Positions 10,627 to 19,537 of a stretch of DNA of 64,000 nt are shown here, piece after piece. Positions within the stretch are counted from its first letter, which is position 1, and each line of letters starts with the position of its first letter. Under the pieces are notes generated by a model, which was given only the letters and a program-made list of their open reading frames with translations, did no database searches and had not been told where the DNA came from. The position numbers were made by a program, and so were the translations under genes. The stretch lies in NCBI GenBank assembly GCA_022447925.1, contig JAKUTS010000006.1:1-64000 (forward strand), read 5' to 3'. Origin of the DNA: SAR202 cluster bacterium (GTDB taxonomy: Bacteria; Chloroflexota; Dehalococcoidia; Lucifugimonadales; UBA2962).

Positions 10627-11388
10627 TTATCGCGCTGTGATGCCACCATCAATTACAAATTCAGAACCTGTCATATAACTAGATTCATCAGATGCAAGGT
10701 ATAGGATTCCGTACTTGATATCATCTACTGTACCTAGTCTGCCCACGGGAGTCTGATTAATTAAGTCACTACGCACTTGTGGATCAGATAAAAGCGAAGC
10801 CGCCTGAGGAGTTTCTATGAACCCCGGATGAACCGAATTTACTCTTATATTGTCTTGTGAATATTGGACTGCTGCAGCTTTGGTAAAAATACGAACAGCT
10901 CCTTTGGAAGCAGTATATGATGCGCCTCTTGTCGTACCTACTAGACCATAAACAGATGAGATGTTAATGATGGAACCTCCACCAGTCTGCTTCATAAATC
11001 GAGCAGCATATTTTGTACCTAAAAAAACGCCTGTGGCATTTATGGCAATGGTTTTGTCCCAATCATTAACTGGATAGTCTTCGACTTTCAAATGCACAGG
11101 AGCCCCTCCAATGCCGGCATTATTAACTAATACATCAATATGTCCATGTTCTTGAGATATTCTGCTTAAAATGCTGTCCCATTGTTGCTCATCTCTAACA
11201 TCTAGGTGACAATATTTAGCTTTCGCCCCTGATTGAACTATTTCTTCGGCCAGGCCTTCTCCCATATCGTCTTGAATATCACATAAATACACGAGTGCAT
11301 CTTCATCTGCAAAAAGTTGAGCGGTAGCTGCACCAATACCACTTGATGCGCCAGTAATAATTGTTACTTTGTTTTGTAATCTTTTCAT
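10627..11388 (-). CDS. Short-chain dehydrogenase/reductase with C-terminal family signature
   Basis: This classical SDR of 253 residues has the NAD(P) loop TGASSGIGAA, an acidic CDIQDD after strand 2 that favours NAD(H), NNAGIGG, and the catalytic Ser (INISSVYG), Tyr and Lys (YTASK). It ends in GSEFVIDGGIT as usual. The sequence resembles cyclopentanol or 3-alpha-hydroxysteroid-type dehydrogenases and 3-oxoacyl reductases, but the substrate cannot be assigned. It converges on recF with a 26-base gap and stands alone on its strand. Confidence 0.85.
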   Translation of the reverse strand: MKRLQNKVTIITGASSGIGAATAQLFADEDALVYLCDIQDDMGEGLAEEIVQSGAKAKYCHLDVRDEQQWDSILSRISQEHGHIDVLVNNAGIGGAPVHLKVEDYPVNDWDKTIAINATGVFLGTKYAARFMKQTGGGSIINISSVYGLVGTTRGASYTASKGAVRIFTKAAAVQYSQDNIRVNSVHPGFIETPQAASLLSDPQVRSDLINQTPVGRLGTVDDIKYGILYLASDESSYMTGSEFVIDGGITAR

Positions 11389-11629
11389 TAGGATGAGTGT
11401 AAGTTTCTAATGTTTTTATGTCAATTTCATTAGTAAAAAGTCGACTTTTATTACAGAATAAACCATCAATATTAGAAATTTTGTAAAAATACCAGATTTT
11501 GGACTTGGTAAGGCTCTAGATTTTTTTACATATTTACGTAGATCAGTCTACACAGTCGTTAAAACGCTAAAACTTTGTGCTTTTTACATGCAAATCACCT
11601 ATTTCCACTGCAAAATTAAGCAGATTCTT
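11389..11629. other. Intergenic stretch, no gene seen
   Basis: This AT-rich spacer lies between the divergently transcribed SDR and the LPATG protein. No ORF with a credible ribosome binding site, RNA gene or repeat is evident. It should contain the SDR promoter, but no clear pair of elements could be chosen. Confidence 0.4.
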
Positions 11630-11659
11630 TTGGGAGATTCGTGGAGTTTATGCTAAAAT
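11630..11659 (+). promoter_or_regulatory. Predicted extended -10 promoter of the LPATG surface protein
   Basis: TGCTAAAAT supplies an extended -10 (TAAAAT at 11654-11659) with TTGGGA 18 bases upstream (11630-11635). Transcription would begin near 11666, directly at the structured leader. Confidence 0.5.
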
Positions 11660-11758
11660 AACCCCGTGCGCGCCTATGCGTAGGCGCTCTCATATGATAC
11701 CGTTTCGTGATCGACATGGCGTCATATTGGTATGTCGAAACAGGGGGTTTTTAGCAAT
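11660..11758 (+). other. Structured 5' leader candidate before the LPATG protein
   Basis: About 100 bases before the start codon hold several nested complementarities. A perfect 7-bp hairpin GCGCCTA-TGCG-TAGGCGC sits near 11669-11686. CATATGA can pair with TCATATTG. CGACAT can pair with ATGTCG, or alternatively GTTTCG with CGAAAC. An outer ACCCC / GGGGGTTTTTA pairing would cover the G-rich ribosome binding site. The competing stems would suit a regulated leader, but it matches no riboswitch class I know. Confidence 0.4.
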
Positions 11759-12874
11759 ATGTCCATAAACAGAACTGCGACCAAGGTCGCGGTTTTCCTA
11801 GCCCTAGTAATGAGCTTGGTCTTTACGACCAGCATAGCTGTTGCTCAAGAGGCATCTAGTGTGCCTTCCAGGACTGCTGTAATTTCAGACACTAATTTGC
11901 CTGGAGATACACTGACCATAACAATGGAGCAAGTAGCTGCACAAGAGGCTGGAAAACAATTAGAAGGCTGGCTTATCAGTGATGATGGTTCTACATTATT
12001 AAATGTTGGTGTTTTAAGCATAGAGGGTGGTGAAATTAACCACACATATGTTTCTAAGACCGGTGAGAATCTTATAGCCGGATACAATAAATTCGTCATA
12101 ACCGTTGAGCCATCTGGCATTCCAGATGCAGAAAGCTCAGGGGTATATGCTTACAGTCACCGAGTTCCCCTAGACGTGATTAATCATGTTCGTCATTTAC
12201 TTGTTGAATGGCCTAGTGGCTCTGAGACTGGAGTGATAACAGACTTACAAAGTTCTATATCCTCAGCGTTAGCTCACGTGAACAAAGCGATGGACGCAAG
12301 CACTTTAGATGACGTAATAAGTAATGCTAATAGTGCCAAAGATGCAATTAGCTCTGTCGTAACAAATTCTGCTAGCCTGGAGCATGCAGCCTTTGCTGCT
12401 GCAGAGGCACCAAGCGATGCTACAGTAGCGGAAAACGCTGCCAACGTAGCAGCAGTACAAGCTAACATTAATGCATGGGCGGCTGCAGCTTCAGATCAAA
12501 TTGACGTTGCTACAAGTAAAACAACCGCACAATCTGCCAAAATCCAGCTAACGTCTGTTAAGGGTTATTTGGAAAGTGCTCAAAGCGGAGTTGATGCAAA
12601 TGCTGATGGAACGATTACAGCAAGTGCTGATGAAGGTGGAGCTGACCAGGCATATACTGCAGCTCAAGCAATTGCAACATACACTTTAACTGAAGGTGAA
12701 CTTTCCGCTGCCGGCGGCGACCTAGGTTTAGGTCTTCCAGCTACAGGTGATGCTTATCTATCATACCTATTCAGTTCTCACTCTATGAGCCTAGGTTTGA
12801 TATTGGCATCCTTAATGGTAATTGGCGGAGGAATGTTAGTTATTAGGACTCGGAGAATCGCTTCTACTGAATAA
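11759..12874 (+). CDS. Secreted LPATG-anchored alanine-rich surface protein
   Basis: This 371-residue exported protein has a signal peptide (RTATKVAVFLALVMSLVFTTSI, cleavage near AVAQEA). A beta-rich domain of about 120 residues follows, with EGWLISDDGSTLLNVG. Next comes an Ala/Ser-rich, probably helical, region (about 150-290) and a classical sorting-type tail: LPATG, a hydrophobic segment (LGLILASLMVIGGGMLVI) and RTRR. The tail suggests cell-surface attachment by a sortase, or simply a membrane anchor, as no sortase is in the window. I chose the ATG at 11759, after AGGGGG, over one 27 bases upstream that lacks a ribosome site. The function is not recognised. Confidence 0.7.
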   Translation: MSINRTATKVAVFLALVMSLVFTTSIAVAQEASSVPSRTAVISDTNLPGDTLTITMEQVAAQEAGKQLEGWLISDDGSTLLNVGVLSIEGGEINHTYVSKTGENLIAGYNKFVITVEPSGIPDAESSGVYAYSHRVPLDVINHVRHLLVEWPSGSETGVITDLQSSISSALAHVNKAMDASTLDDVISNANSAKDAISSVVTNSASLEHAAFAAAEAPSDATVAENAANVAAVQANINAWAAAASDQIDVATSKTTAQSAKIQLTSVKGYLESAQSGVDANADGTITASADEGGADQAYTAAQAIATYTLTEGELSAAGGDLGLGLPATGDAYLSYLFSSHSMSLGLILASLMVIGGGMLVIRTRRIASTE

Positions 12875-12920
12875 TTAAGTAATTTAACTTTAGTAGAAAT
12901 AGTTACATTGAGTATTTATG

Positions 12921-12955
12921 AAGACCCCGCCACTCGGCGGGGTCTTCTATTTTAT
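12921..12955 (+). terminator. Rho-independent terminator after the LPATG gene
   Basis: A perfect 11-bp stem (AAGACCCCGCC / GGCGGGGTCTT, 12921-12931 with 12936-12946) with a 4-base loop ACTC is followed by CTATTTTATTT. Confidence 0.9.
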
Positions 12956-12961
12956 TTAGGT

Positions 12962-13084
12962 ATGTTCAATTTGAATAATTTAATTGCTAGAATATGCGAT
13001 ATTTGTGGATCTGAACTATTAGGTATCCACTGTAAATTAAGATGCTTAAATTGTGGATATGTCCGTGACTGTTCAGACCCTTAA
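12962..13084 (+). CDS. 40-residue zinc-ribbon microprotein
   Basis: This short frame encodes two metal-binding knuckles: CDICGSELLG, then CKLRCLNCGYVRDCSDP at the end. The pattern CxxCG...C..RCxNCGY...DCSD is that of small zinc-ribbon proteins, which are common but rarely annotated. It lies between a strong terminator and the LppX-like lipoprotein, on the same strand as the latter, 49 bases before it. AGG is very close to the ATG, so the exact start is uncertain; an in-frame TTG lies 9 bases downstream. The role is unknown; such ribbons may bind nucleic acid or protein. Confidence 0.6.
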   Translation: MFNLNNLIARICDICGSELLGIHCKLRCLNCGYVRDCSDP

Positions 13085-13133
13085 TGGAATACTTTCTCTA
13101 ACTTATTTATAAAATCGTATGGTGATTTAAAAA

Positions 13134-13862
13134 ATGAAATATATATCTATAACCGCTTTGATGATAATTGCACTAACTATTGGCTTAGGTTGCGCAGAAT
13201 CAGAGGTAGTACCCGTTGAAAAAGAGCCTGAAGCAGTCAAATTAACTGTATCTGATGTAATTAGCAAATCAGGTGAATACATGACGACTTTAAAGTCTTT
13301 TCACTTTAAAATGACTCACGAAGTAGGCGCAACAGAATTTCTACCGGGACTGAATGTAGAAGAGGTTTCAGGGGACGTTCAACCGCCTGAATTACTTGCA
13401 GCAGAATTTGTTGGAATGTTTGGTGCTTTCCCAATACGGTCAATGTTAGTTGCAGTTGGAAAAGATAATTATCTTACGAACCCTCTAACAGGTGTCTGGG
13501 AACAAATTGAGCCGACCGTTAATTTAGGGGGGTTTTTCAATACCAGCGAAGGAATGGCTTCCTTACTAGAAAAAATGACCAATGTAGATTTCCTATCGGA
13601 TCCTGGTCTGGACTCATCTAATTATGAGATAAAGGGTGACCTATCAACTGTTCATTTAGGTTCTTTACTAGGCGAAACCCTAGAAAATGGGAGCGTTGTC
13701 GTCGAAGCCAGTATCAATAAAAATGATTTTGCATTAAATAAAATAAAATTTATCGGTCAAGCGAAAGTGTCGGATATCGATGGTACTATTAGGCTAGTAA
13801 CAATGGATAAATTCAATGTGCCAGTTGAAATAGAAGTTCCAGCAATGACTGAAACAGAATAA
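13134..13862 (+). CDS. LppX/LprAFG-family lipoprotein
   Basis: This 242-residue lipoprotein has a signal peptide ending in the lipobox LGC (Cys20). The mature domain reads as the LppX_LprAFG fold: SKSGEYMTTLKSFHFKMTHE at the start, then alternating strands with PVRSMLVAVG-like and NPLTGVWEQIEP segments. Mycobacterial LprG and LppX carry acylated lipids in a hydrophobic cavity across the cell envelope. The next gene, 10 bases away, is a DHA2-type MFS transporter. This is the same pairing as mycobacterial lprG with the P55 exporter, so joint lipid or glycolipid export is a reasonable inference. Confidence 0.75.
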   Translation: MKYISITALMIIALTIGLGCAESEVVPVEKEPEAVKLTVSDVISKSGEYMTTLKSFHFKMTHEVGATEFLPGLNVEEVSGDVQPPELLAAEFVGMFGAFPIRSMLVAVGKDNYLTNPLTGVWEQIEPTVNLGGFFNTSEGMASLLEKMTNVDFLSDPGLDSSNYEIKGDLSTVHLGSLLGETLENGSVVVEASINKNDFALNKIKFIGQAKVSDIDGTIRLVTMDKFNVPVEIEVPAMTETE

Positions 13863-13872
13863 ACCTAACATT

Positions 13873-15402
13873 TTGATCGAACCGAAAACTACTAATAACA
13901 AAGGCGAGCAGGATTCTCAGCGGATATCACCTTATCTGGCATTAATACCGATCGCATTTGGAGTTTTTGTGGCAGCAGACGATCAAACTGTCATGGTAAC
14001 AGTATTAACTGAAATCATGATTGATTTTCGTGTTCCAATAACTCAATTAGACACAGCGTCATGGACCATCACTGCATATCTTCTTGGATATGTTGCTGCA
14101 ATGCCATTAATCGGCAGAATGTCTGATGCATTAGGGCATCGACGTGTATTTGCTGGAGCCATGGTTATTTTTATGATTTTCTCAGTTTTTGCCGCTTTAG
14201 CTAGAAGTATGGAATGGTTAATAGCTATTAGAGTTTTTCAAGCTATGGCTGCAGGAGCGATGCTACCTGTAGCAATCGCGATAGTAGGAGACCTGTTCCC
14301 TGCCGGAAAAAGAGGGCTTGCTTTAGGTCTTATTATAGGAGCTGCTGAAGCAGGTGGTGTAATTGGGCCCTTATGGGGAGGATTGGTAGCCAAATATCTA
14401 ACCTGGCCGTGGGTTTTTTGGATGAACATTCCTTTAGGATTTATGACCCTTATTCCCTTATTCATACTTTTAAAACCTAGTATTAGGTTTAAATCTAAAG
14501 TGGATTATTTAGGTGGCTTTTTAATAGCACTTTCTTTAGCTGCTTTGACTCTGGCTCTATCTTGGATAGATCGTCCAGGCTTAATGCTCATCCTGTTCTT
14601 TGTCCTCGCTGCAGTTTTTTTAATCGCCTTCATTCTGCGTCAAAAAACAGCAGAAGAACCTCTATTACCTAACTCAATGTTTTCAAGTCCCACAATCGTA
14701 GCAGCTAATCTCTCTCATTTGCTGGTCGGATGTGGTCTCATAGTAGGAATGGTTACAATACCATTTATGACAACAACAGTTATGGAAAAGGAACCGTTAG
14801 AGGGCGGATTAAGATTGATGCGAATGACTATAGCAATGCCAGTAGGAGCAATAGTTGGCGGAATCGCATGTCAGAAAATGGATTTCAGAATACCTTCATT
14901 GATCGGATTAGCTTTAACAATTTGGGGGTTTTATGAGATGTCCGGATGGTCACTCTCTATATCAGATCCTACTATGTCTATACCTTTAGTAGTCACTGGT
15001 TTTGGTTTCGGTATTCTAATATCACCTATTGCATTGGCTGGTACTGAACCTGTAGGCCATGGGGATAGAGGTGCTGCCGCAGGTGTTATAACTGCCATGA
15101 GGCTTGTTGGTATGACTTTGGGACTTGCTGCGATCACTGCCTGGGGTTCACAAAGATTTTTTACACTGGTATCCGGATTGTCTTTACCGATACCAACTGA
15201 GGGGGAATCGTCTGAAGTAACCCTAGCAAATATCGAAGCATATTCCGGAGAAGTTATAGACATTGGGATGAATTTATTCACCGAATTTTTCATTATAGCT
15301 GTTGTAGCTTCTGCGATAGCTTTATTACCCACAATGTTTATGGCATGGAACCACAAAAAACATTTAGATGCAGAAAAAGCGCCTGATACAGAAGGGTCTT
15401 AG
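13873..15402 (+). CDS. MFS transporter of the DHA2 type, partner of the LppX-like lipoprotein
   Basis: This inner-membrane protein of 509 residues has about fourteen hydrophobic segments. Family motifs are the acidic first helix (FVAADDQTVMVTVL), motif A between helices 2 and 3 (GRMSDALGHRRVF), IRVFQAMAAGAMLP, and motif C-like GAAEAGGVIGPLWGG, as in proton-coupled exporters. It begins with TTG 10 bases after the lipoprotein stop, without a strong ribosome site, so translational coupling is likely. The operon resembles mycobacterial lprG-Rv1410c, where P55 exports triacylglycerides and related lipids. A drug or small-molecule exporter is the alternative. Confidence 0.8.
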   Translation: MIEPKTTNNKGEQDSQRISPYLALIPIAFGVFVAADDQTVMVTVLTEIMIDFRVPITQLDTASWTITAYLLGYVAAMPLIGRMSDALGHRRVFAGAMVIFMIFSVFAALARSMEWLIAIRVFQAMAAGAMLPVAIAIVGDLFPAGKRGLALGLIIGAAEAGGVIGPLWGGLVAKYLTWPWVFWMNIPLGFMTLIPLFILLKPSIRFKSKVDYLGGFLIALSLAALTLALSWIDRPGLMLILFFVLAAVFLIAFILRQKTAEEPLLPNSMFSSPTIVAANLSHLLVGCGLIVGMVTIPFMTTTVMEKEPLEGGLRLMRMTIAMPVGAIVGGIACQKMDFRIPSLIGLALTIWGFYEMSGWSLSISDPTMSIPLVVTGFGFGILISPIALAGTEPVGHGDRGAAAGVITAMRLVGMTLGLAAITAWGSQRFFTLVSGLSLPIPTEGESSEVTLANIEAYSGEVIDIGMNLFTEFFIIAVVASAIALLPTMFMAWNHKKHLDAEKAPDTEGS

Positions 15403-15433
15403 TTTTTATAAATTCACTATCTAAATTACAAAT

Positions 15434-16249
15434 CTAGACTTTGGAATGTATTGGAGTGGCTATAGATGTTCCATCAGGTAATTCTTCGATTTTAAAGTCC
15501 CCGAACAATAGGGGTGCTTCCTCTATTAATAAACTTAATATTTGTATAGCCATTCGTCTTATTTCCCAATCGGCAAAAGGGGTGGATCGCATTTCGATAA
15601 AATGCCTCCACGCTCTTACATTTGCAGTAACAAATAATTTGGTCTCTGTGGCGTTAGGTAAGACTGATCTTGCAGCTTGACGTATCGCTTTACGCCTATC
15701 AGTTTTCTTCTCAAATAAACTTTCATCTAATGACTCCTCAAGTGAATCAACAAGTTCTTCATAACTAGTAGCTGCATTTTCCATAGCTATTTTAAATAAA
15801 TCGTTAACTTTTTCGTTACTAAAACTTTCATTTACTAGAGCTGGAGGAATAACGAAAGAGGCGCCAGATTCATCTACATACCTTTGGGACCGTTGACTAT
15901 ATGCAAAGCCTGCTCTGTGTCTAATTAACTCATGAGTTAGGCTACGAGAGATTCCTGTAATAACAAATCCAAAGTTAACATGTTCTAAAACGCTACCATC
16001 TTTGCGGTACAAAAGATTGTTTATGAAGTCAGCTATATCTTTTCTGCCACGTCCATAACTCATGTAGCACATTCGCGCTGAAATCTCCACAACTGCAGCA
16101 GATTCATCTTTTCCGGCCCTAATGCTATCTGGTATTGGCGGTACGCCTTGATCAGCTAAAAACTCAGCAACTTGATTCCAATCAACAGACGTGCGAGTAG
16201 TAAGATATATTTTAGGCTCATTTAACATGTCTAATTTTTTTTTATTCAT
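15434..16249 (-). CDS. thyX: Flavin-dependent thymidylate synthase
   Basis: ThyX makes dTMP from dUMP with methylene-THF and FAD. The 271-residue protein has the family motif RHRAGFAYSQRSQRY (RHRx7S) and, later, ETKLFVTANVRAWRHFIEMR, which completes the nucleotide site. It starts 3 bases after the pdhC stop, so it rides on the pyruvate dehydrogenase transcript. Because ThyX does not oxidise THF to DHF, its use affects the folate balance of a cell that also carries MetFV. No thyA is in the window. Confidence 0.95.
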   Translation of the reverse strand: MNKKKLDMLNEPKIYLTTRTSVDWNQVAEFLADQGVPPIPDSIRAGKDESAAVVEISARMCYMSYGRGRKDIADFINNLLYRKDGSVLEHVNFGFVITGISRSLTHELIRHRAGFAYSQRSQRYVDESGASFVIPPALVNESFSNEKVNDLFKIAMENAATSYEELVDSLEESLDESLFEKKTDRRKAIRQAARSVLPNATETKLFVTANVRAWRHFIEMRSTPFADWEIRRMAIQILSLLIEEAPLLFGDFKIEELPDGTSIATPIHSKV

Positions 16250-16252
16250 GTT

Positions 16253-17536
16253 CTATATTAATAATTGGTATGGATTTTCTAATATTGTTTTAACATCATT
16301 GATAAACAACGCACCTTCAGCACCATCAAGTATACGATGATCTCCCGATATTGTTGCAGTCATTATATCTGCTATGACAACGCTTCCATCGACTACAATC
16401 GGCCTTTGAATAGCACTACCTACAGCCAACATCGCTGATTGAGGCGGATAAATTATGCCAACAAAAGACTTAACATTATACATTCCTAGATTGCTTAGAG
16501 AGAAAGTACCTCTTGCATATTCATCTGTAGTTATCGTTCCTTCATTTGATCGAAGAGCCAAGTCTTTACTAGCAACAGAAATTTCTTTTAATGATTTATT
16601 TTGAATATCCATAATGGCTGGAACCATTAAACCGGCTTCCTGAGAAATAGCAATTCCGATATTAATTTTTGAATGCGTGACTATTCCTTTATCTGAAAAT
16701 GACGAGTTAAATTTTGGATATTTCTTTAGAGGGTTTACGCATGCCTTTAATATTAAATCGTTGATTGAAACATCAATCCCATCATATTCCTCACTTTTAT
16801 TGATCTGCTTTCGCATCTCTATCGCCTTAGTCATGTCTATGTCAACAGATATGTAAAAATGAGGTATCTCAGTCTTACTTTTAACGGTGACCCTAGCGAT
16901 CTGCTGGCGCATTTTTGTTAGGTCAGAACTTTCTTCATCAATTAATTCACTCGATTGAATTGGCTCTATCTGCTTTTCACTTTTTGAATCTACAAATTGA
17001 ACCTCTGAATCAGAAAGTGTATATGACTCAACATCTTCACGAGTTATTCGTCCAGCGGGCCCAGTTCCAACTATTTTACTCAAGTCGTAACCCTTTTCTT
17101 TGGCTAATTTCCTAGCCACCGGGGATGCTTTAACCAATACTTTACCTACATTGCTATTTAAATCCTGATTATTTTCAGTCGATCCATTATCTGCGTCGAC
17201 TGTGTCTATATGTGTTAAATTAGCTTCCTCAGTAGCTATCTCGGAAGGTGTCTCGGACTCTTCGTTAAAAAGCTCGGAATCCACAGGAACGATTTCACTT
17301 TCAGAGCCCACAGAAGCTATCACTTCACCTACCGGTACAGTGACTCCCTCTTGAACGAATATCTGAGTAATAAAACCTTCCAGATAAGATTGAAATTCGA
17401 CAACAGCTTTATCTGTTTCAATCTCAGCAACAACTTCATTTTTTTCAACGTGACTTCCGGTTTTAACAAGCCATCTGACTATAGTTCCTTCTTTCATGTC
17501 ATACCCCATTTGAGGCATTTTTAATTCATCAGACAT
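16253..17536 (-). CDS. pdhC: Dihydrolipoamide acyltransferase (E2) of pyruvate dehydrogenase
   Basis: This is the E2 core of the 2-oxoacid dehydrogenase complex, 427 residues. One lipoyl domain (residues 1-80) carries the lipoylated Lys43 in ETDKAVVEF. An acidic, flexible linker follows, then an E3-binding domain with SPVARKLAKEKG and GTGPAGRITREDV. The catalytic domain has the active-site DHRILDG near the C-terminus. It is 28 bases from pdhB. The acyl specificity (acetyl or branched-chain) cannot be proved, but the E1 sequences favour pyruvate. Confidence 0.92.
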   Translation of the reverse strand: MSDELKMPQMGYDMKEGTIVRWLVKTGSHVEKNEVVAEIETDKAVVEFQSYLEGFITQIFVQEGVTVPVGEVIASVGSESEIVPVDSELFNEESETPSEIATEEANLTHIDTVDADNGSTENNQDLNSNVGKVLVKASPVARKLAKEKGYDLSKIVGTGPAGRITREDVESYTLSDSEVQFVDSKSEKQIEPIQSSELIDEESSDLTKMRQQIARVTVKSKTEIPHFYISVDIDMTKAIEMRKQINKSEEYDGIDVSINDLILKACVNPLKKYPKFNSSFSDKGIVTHSKINIGIAISQEAGLMVPAIMDIQNKSLKEISVASKDLALRSNEGTITTDEYARGTFSLSNLGMYNVKSFVGIIYPPQSAMLAVGSAIQRPIVVDGSVVIADIMTATISGDHRILDGAEGALFINDVKTILENPYQLLI

Positions 17537-17564
17537 AAGAATACACTCCGCTTAACATTTGTCA

Positions 17565-18542
17565 TCAAATCTCCATCATTTCTTTGATCTTAATCGTTAC
17601 CTTACTTGCATCTGGGATTGCAGCCGATTCAAGTTTACGGCTATATGGCATAGGTACTTCCTCTCCTGAAATTCTGATTATCGGTGATTCAAGATAATCA
17701 AACGCATTTTCTTGCAAGCTACTGCTAATTTCAGCGCCAAAACCACCCGTCTTCCAATTTTCTTCAACAACTACAGCTCTACCTGTTTTATGAACAGATC
17801 TTGCTGGTGTTTCGATATCAAGAGGTCTGAGCGATCTTAAATCTATGACCTCTGCCTCTATACCCTGTTCAGATAATTTATCTGCTGCTTCCAAACATAC
17901 AGGTACCATACCGCCGTAAGTAACTATGGTAACATCCTGTCCTTCTCTACATACTACAGACTTCCCCAAAGGCACGTTGTAGTATTCTTCAGGCACATCA
18001 CCTGTTGCAGAATATAATAAACAGTGTTCAACATAAATCACAGGATCCTTAGACTCAATACAAGAACGCATCAATCCTAGAGCGTCATATGGGTTAGAAG
18101 GAGTAACGACCTTCAGGCCTGGCACGCTAGCGTACCATCCTTCAAAGTTTTGTGAATGAGTTGCTGCCAGACCACCGCCACCACCAGTAACTGTGCGCAA
18201 AATCATGGGAACTTCAATCTGTCCATTCGACATGTATCTCATTTTAGCTGCATGGTTAACAATTTGATCCATAGCAAGCAAGGTAAAATTGATAGTCATT
18301 ATTTCAGCTATAGGGAAAAGTCCTCCCATTGCCGACCCAACAGCGGCACCAGCAATTACTGACTCTGCAATTGGCATATCTCTTACGCGTTTTTCACCAT
18401 ATTTATCTAAAAATCCCTTTGTAACAGCATATGCCCCACCATATTCGCCTATATCCTCTCCCAATAAATAACATCTTTCATTGGAGTCCATAGCTTCAGA
18501 AAGACCCTTAGATATAGCATCCCTTACTGTTAATTTACCCAT
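17565..18542 (-). CDS. pdhB: Pyruvate dehydrogenase E1 component, beta subunit
   Basis: This is the beta chain of heterotetrameric E1, 325 residues. Seen: LTVRDAISKGLSEAM, the LLGEDIGEYGG loop that supplies the Glu contacting TPP, VRDMPIAESVIAGAAVG, and a transketolase C-terminal domain with AEVIDLRSLRPLD. Its start overlaps the pdhA stop by 8 bases, so the two chains are translationally coupled. Together with pdhA it decarboxylates pyruvate and acetylates the E2 lipoyl arm. A branched-chain 2-oxoacid dehydrogenase remains a less likely alternative. Confidence 0.92.
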   Translation of the reverse strand: MGKLTVRDAISKGLSEAMDSNERCYLLGEDIGEYGGAYAVTKGFLDKYGEKRVRDMPIAESVIAGAAVGSAMGGLFPIAEIMTINFTLLAMDQIVNHAAKMRYMSNGQIEVPMILRTVTGGGGGLAATHSQNFEGWYASVPGLKVVTPSNPYDALGLMRSCIESKDPVIYVEHCLLYSATGDVPEEYYNVPLGKSVVCREGQDVTIVTYGGMVPVCLEAADKLSEQGIEAEVIDLRSLRPLDIETPARSVHKTGRAVVVEENWKTGGFGAEISSSLQENAFDYLESPIIRISGEEVPMPYSRKLESAAIPDASKVTIKIKEMMEI

Positions 18543-19503
18543 GGATTTCTCTATACATTGATTCTACTTCTGGGTCTTCGCTTTGCTCTGCAAACTCAAC
18601 AGCATCACGAACAACTTGCTTAACCCTTTCATCTATCACAGCTATGTCATCTGGGCCAAAGAGGTTTTGGCTCAAAGAATAATCAATAAATTGATTGATT
18701 GGATCTTTATCCTTCCAATTGTTTATCTCTAAAACATTACGATAATTACCTGGGTCAGCCATTGAATGACCCACAAACCTATAGGTGTTAGCCTCAATTA
18801 ACACAGGTCCACCTCCTGATCGCGTTCTTTCAATTGAAGATTGAGCTGTTTCAATCACTGCTAAAACATCCATACCGTCTATCTGAGTTGCAGGTATATT
18901 GTATTCATCTGCAGACAAATAAAGGTTGTGGCCCGTCGCATGAGTCCTGTCGATATGACTCCCCATGCCATAAAGGTTGTTTTCCAATATAAACACTACA
19001 GGTAATTTCCATAACGATGCCAAATTTAGGGCCTCATGAAAATATCCCTCATTGACTGCTCCATCTCCGAAAAAACACATAACCACGCGGTCTTCACTTA
19101 AATAATCAATAGATGTAGCGAGTCCAACAGCAATTGGTATCTGGCCTCCGACTATTGCGTATCCACCCATGAACCCTTTAGAAACATCAAATAAATGCAT
19201 TGAACCACCTCTACCGCCACTTACGCCTGTAGATTTGCCCATCAATTCGGCCATTATGCCGTTTGGATCCAGCTTTCTGGCTAGTGCATGTCCGTGATCT
19301 CGGTAATGGCTAACAATATAATCATCTTCGTTTAACGATGATATCGTGCCTACTGCTACGGCTTCTTCACCAATGTAAAGGTGCAAAAAGCCTCGAATAA
19401 GCCCGCGCATATATTGTGAAGCACACTCTTCTTCAAAAAGTCGGATTAGCTTCATTAATTCATACGTTTCTAAAGCTTTTTGTTTATCTAAAGTTATAGG
19501 CAT
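18535..19503 (-). CDS. pdhA: Pyruvate dehydrogenase E1 component, alpha subunit
   Basis: This is the alpha chain of E1, 322 residues. The TPP motif GDGAVNEGYFHEALN (GDG...N) is intact, and MHLFD, GHGHALA-type and SMADPGNYR segments match the family, including the phosphorylation-loop region. The ATG at 19501-19503 follows GGGGAGG at the right distance; an ATG 15 bases upstream overlaps that ribosome site and is not preferred. It lies 34 bases after lpd and overlaps pdhB. Confidence 0.92.
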   Translation of the reverse strand: MPITLDKQKALETYELMKLIRLFEEECASQYMRGLIRGFLHLYIGEEAVAVGTISSLNEDDYIVSHYRDHGHALARKLDPNGIMAELMGKSTGVSGGRGGSMHLFDVSKGFMGGYAIVGGQIPIAVGLATSIDYLSEDRVVMCFFGDGAVNEGYFHEALNLASLWKLPVVFILENNLYGMGSHIDRTHATGHNLYLSADEYNIPATQIDGMDVLAVIETAQSSIERTRSGGGPVLIEANTYRFVGHSMADPGNYRNVLEINNWKDKDPINQFIDYSLSQNLFGPDDIAVIDERVKQVVRDAVEFAEQSEDPEVESMYREIHG

Positions 19504-19537
19504 ATGCACCCTCCCCATAAAGTTTAATCCGTATGTT

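Noticed and set aside
11577-11768. 63-codon frame before the LPATG protein
   Set aside because: It spans the predicted promoter and structured leader, and its translation looks unlike a protein.
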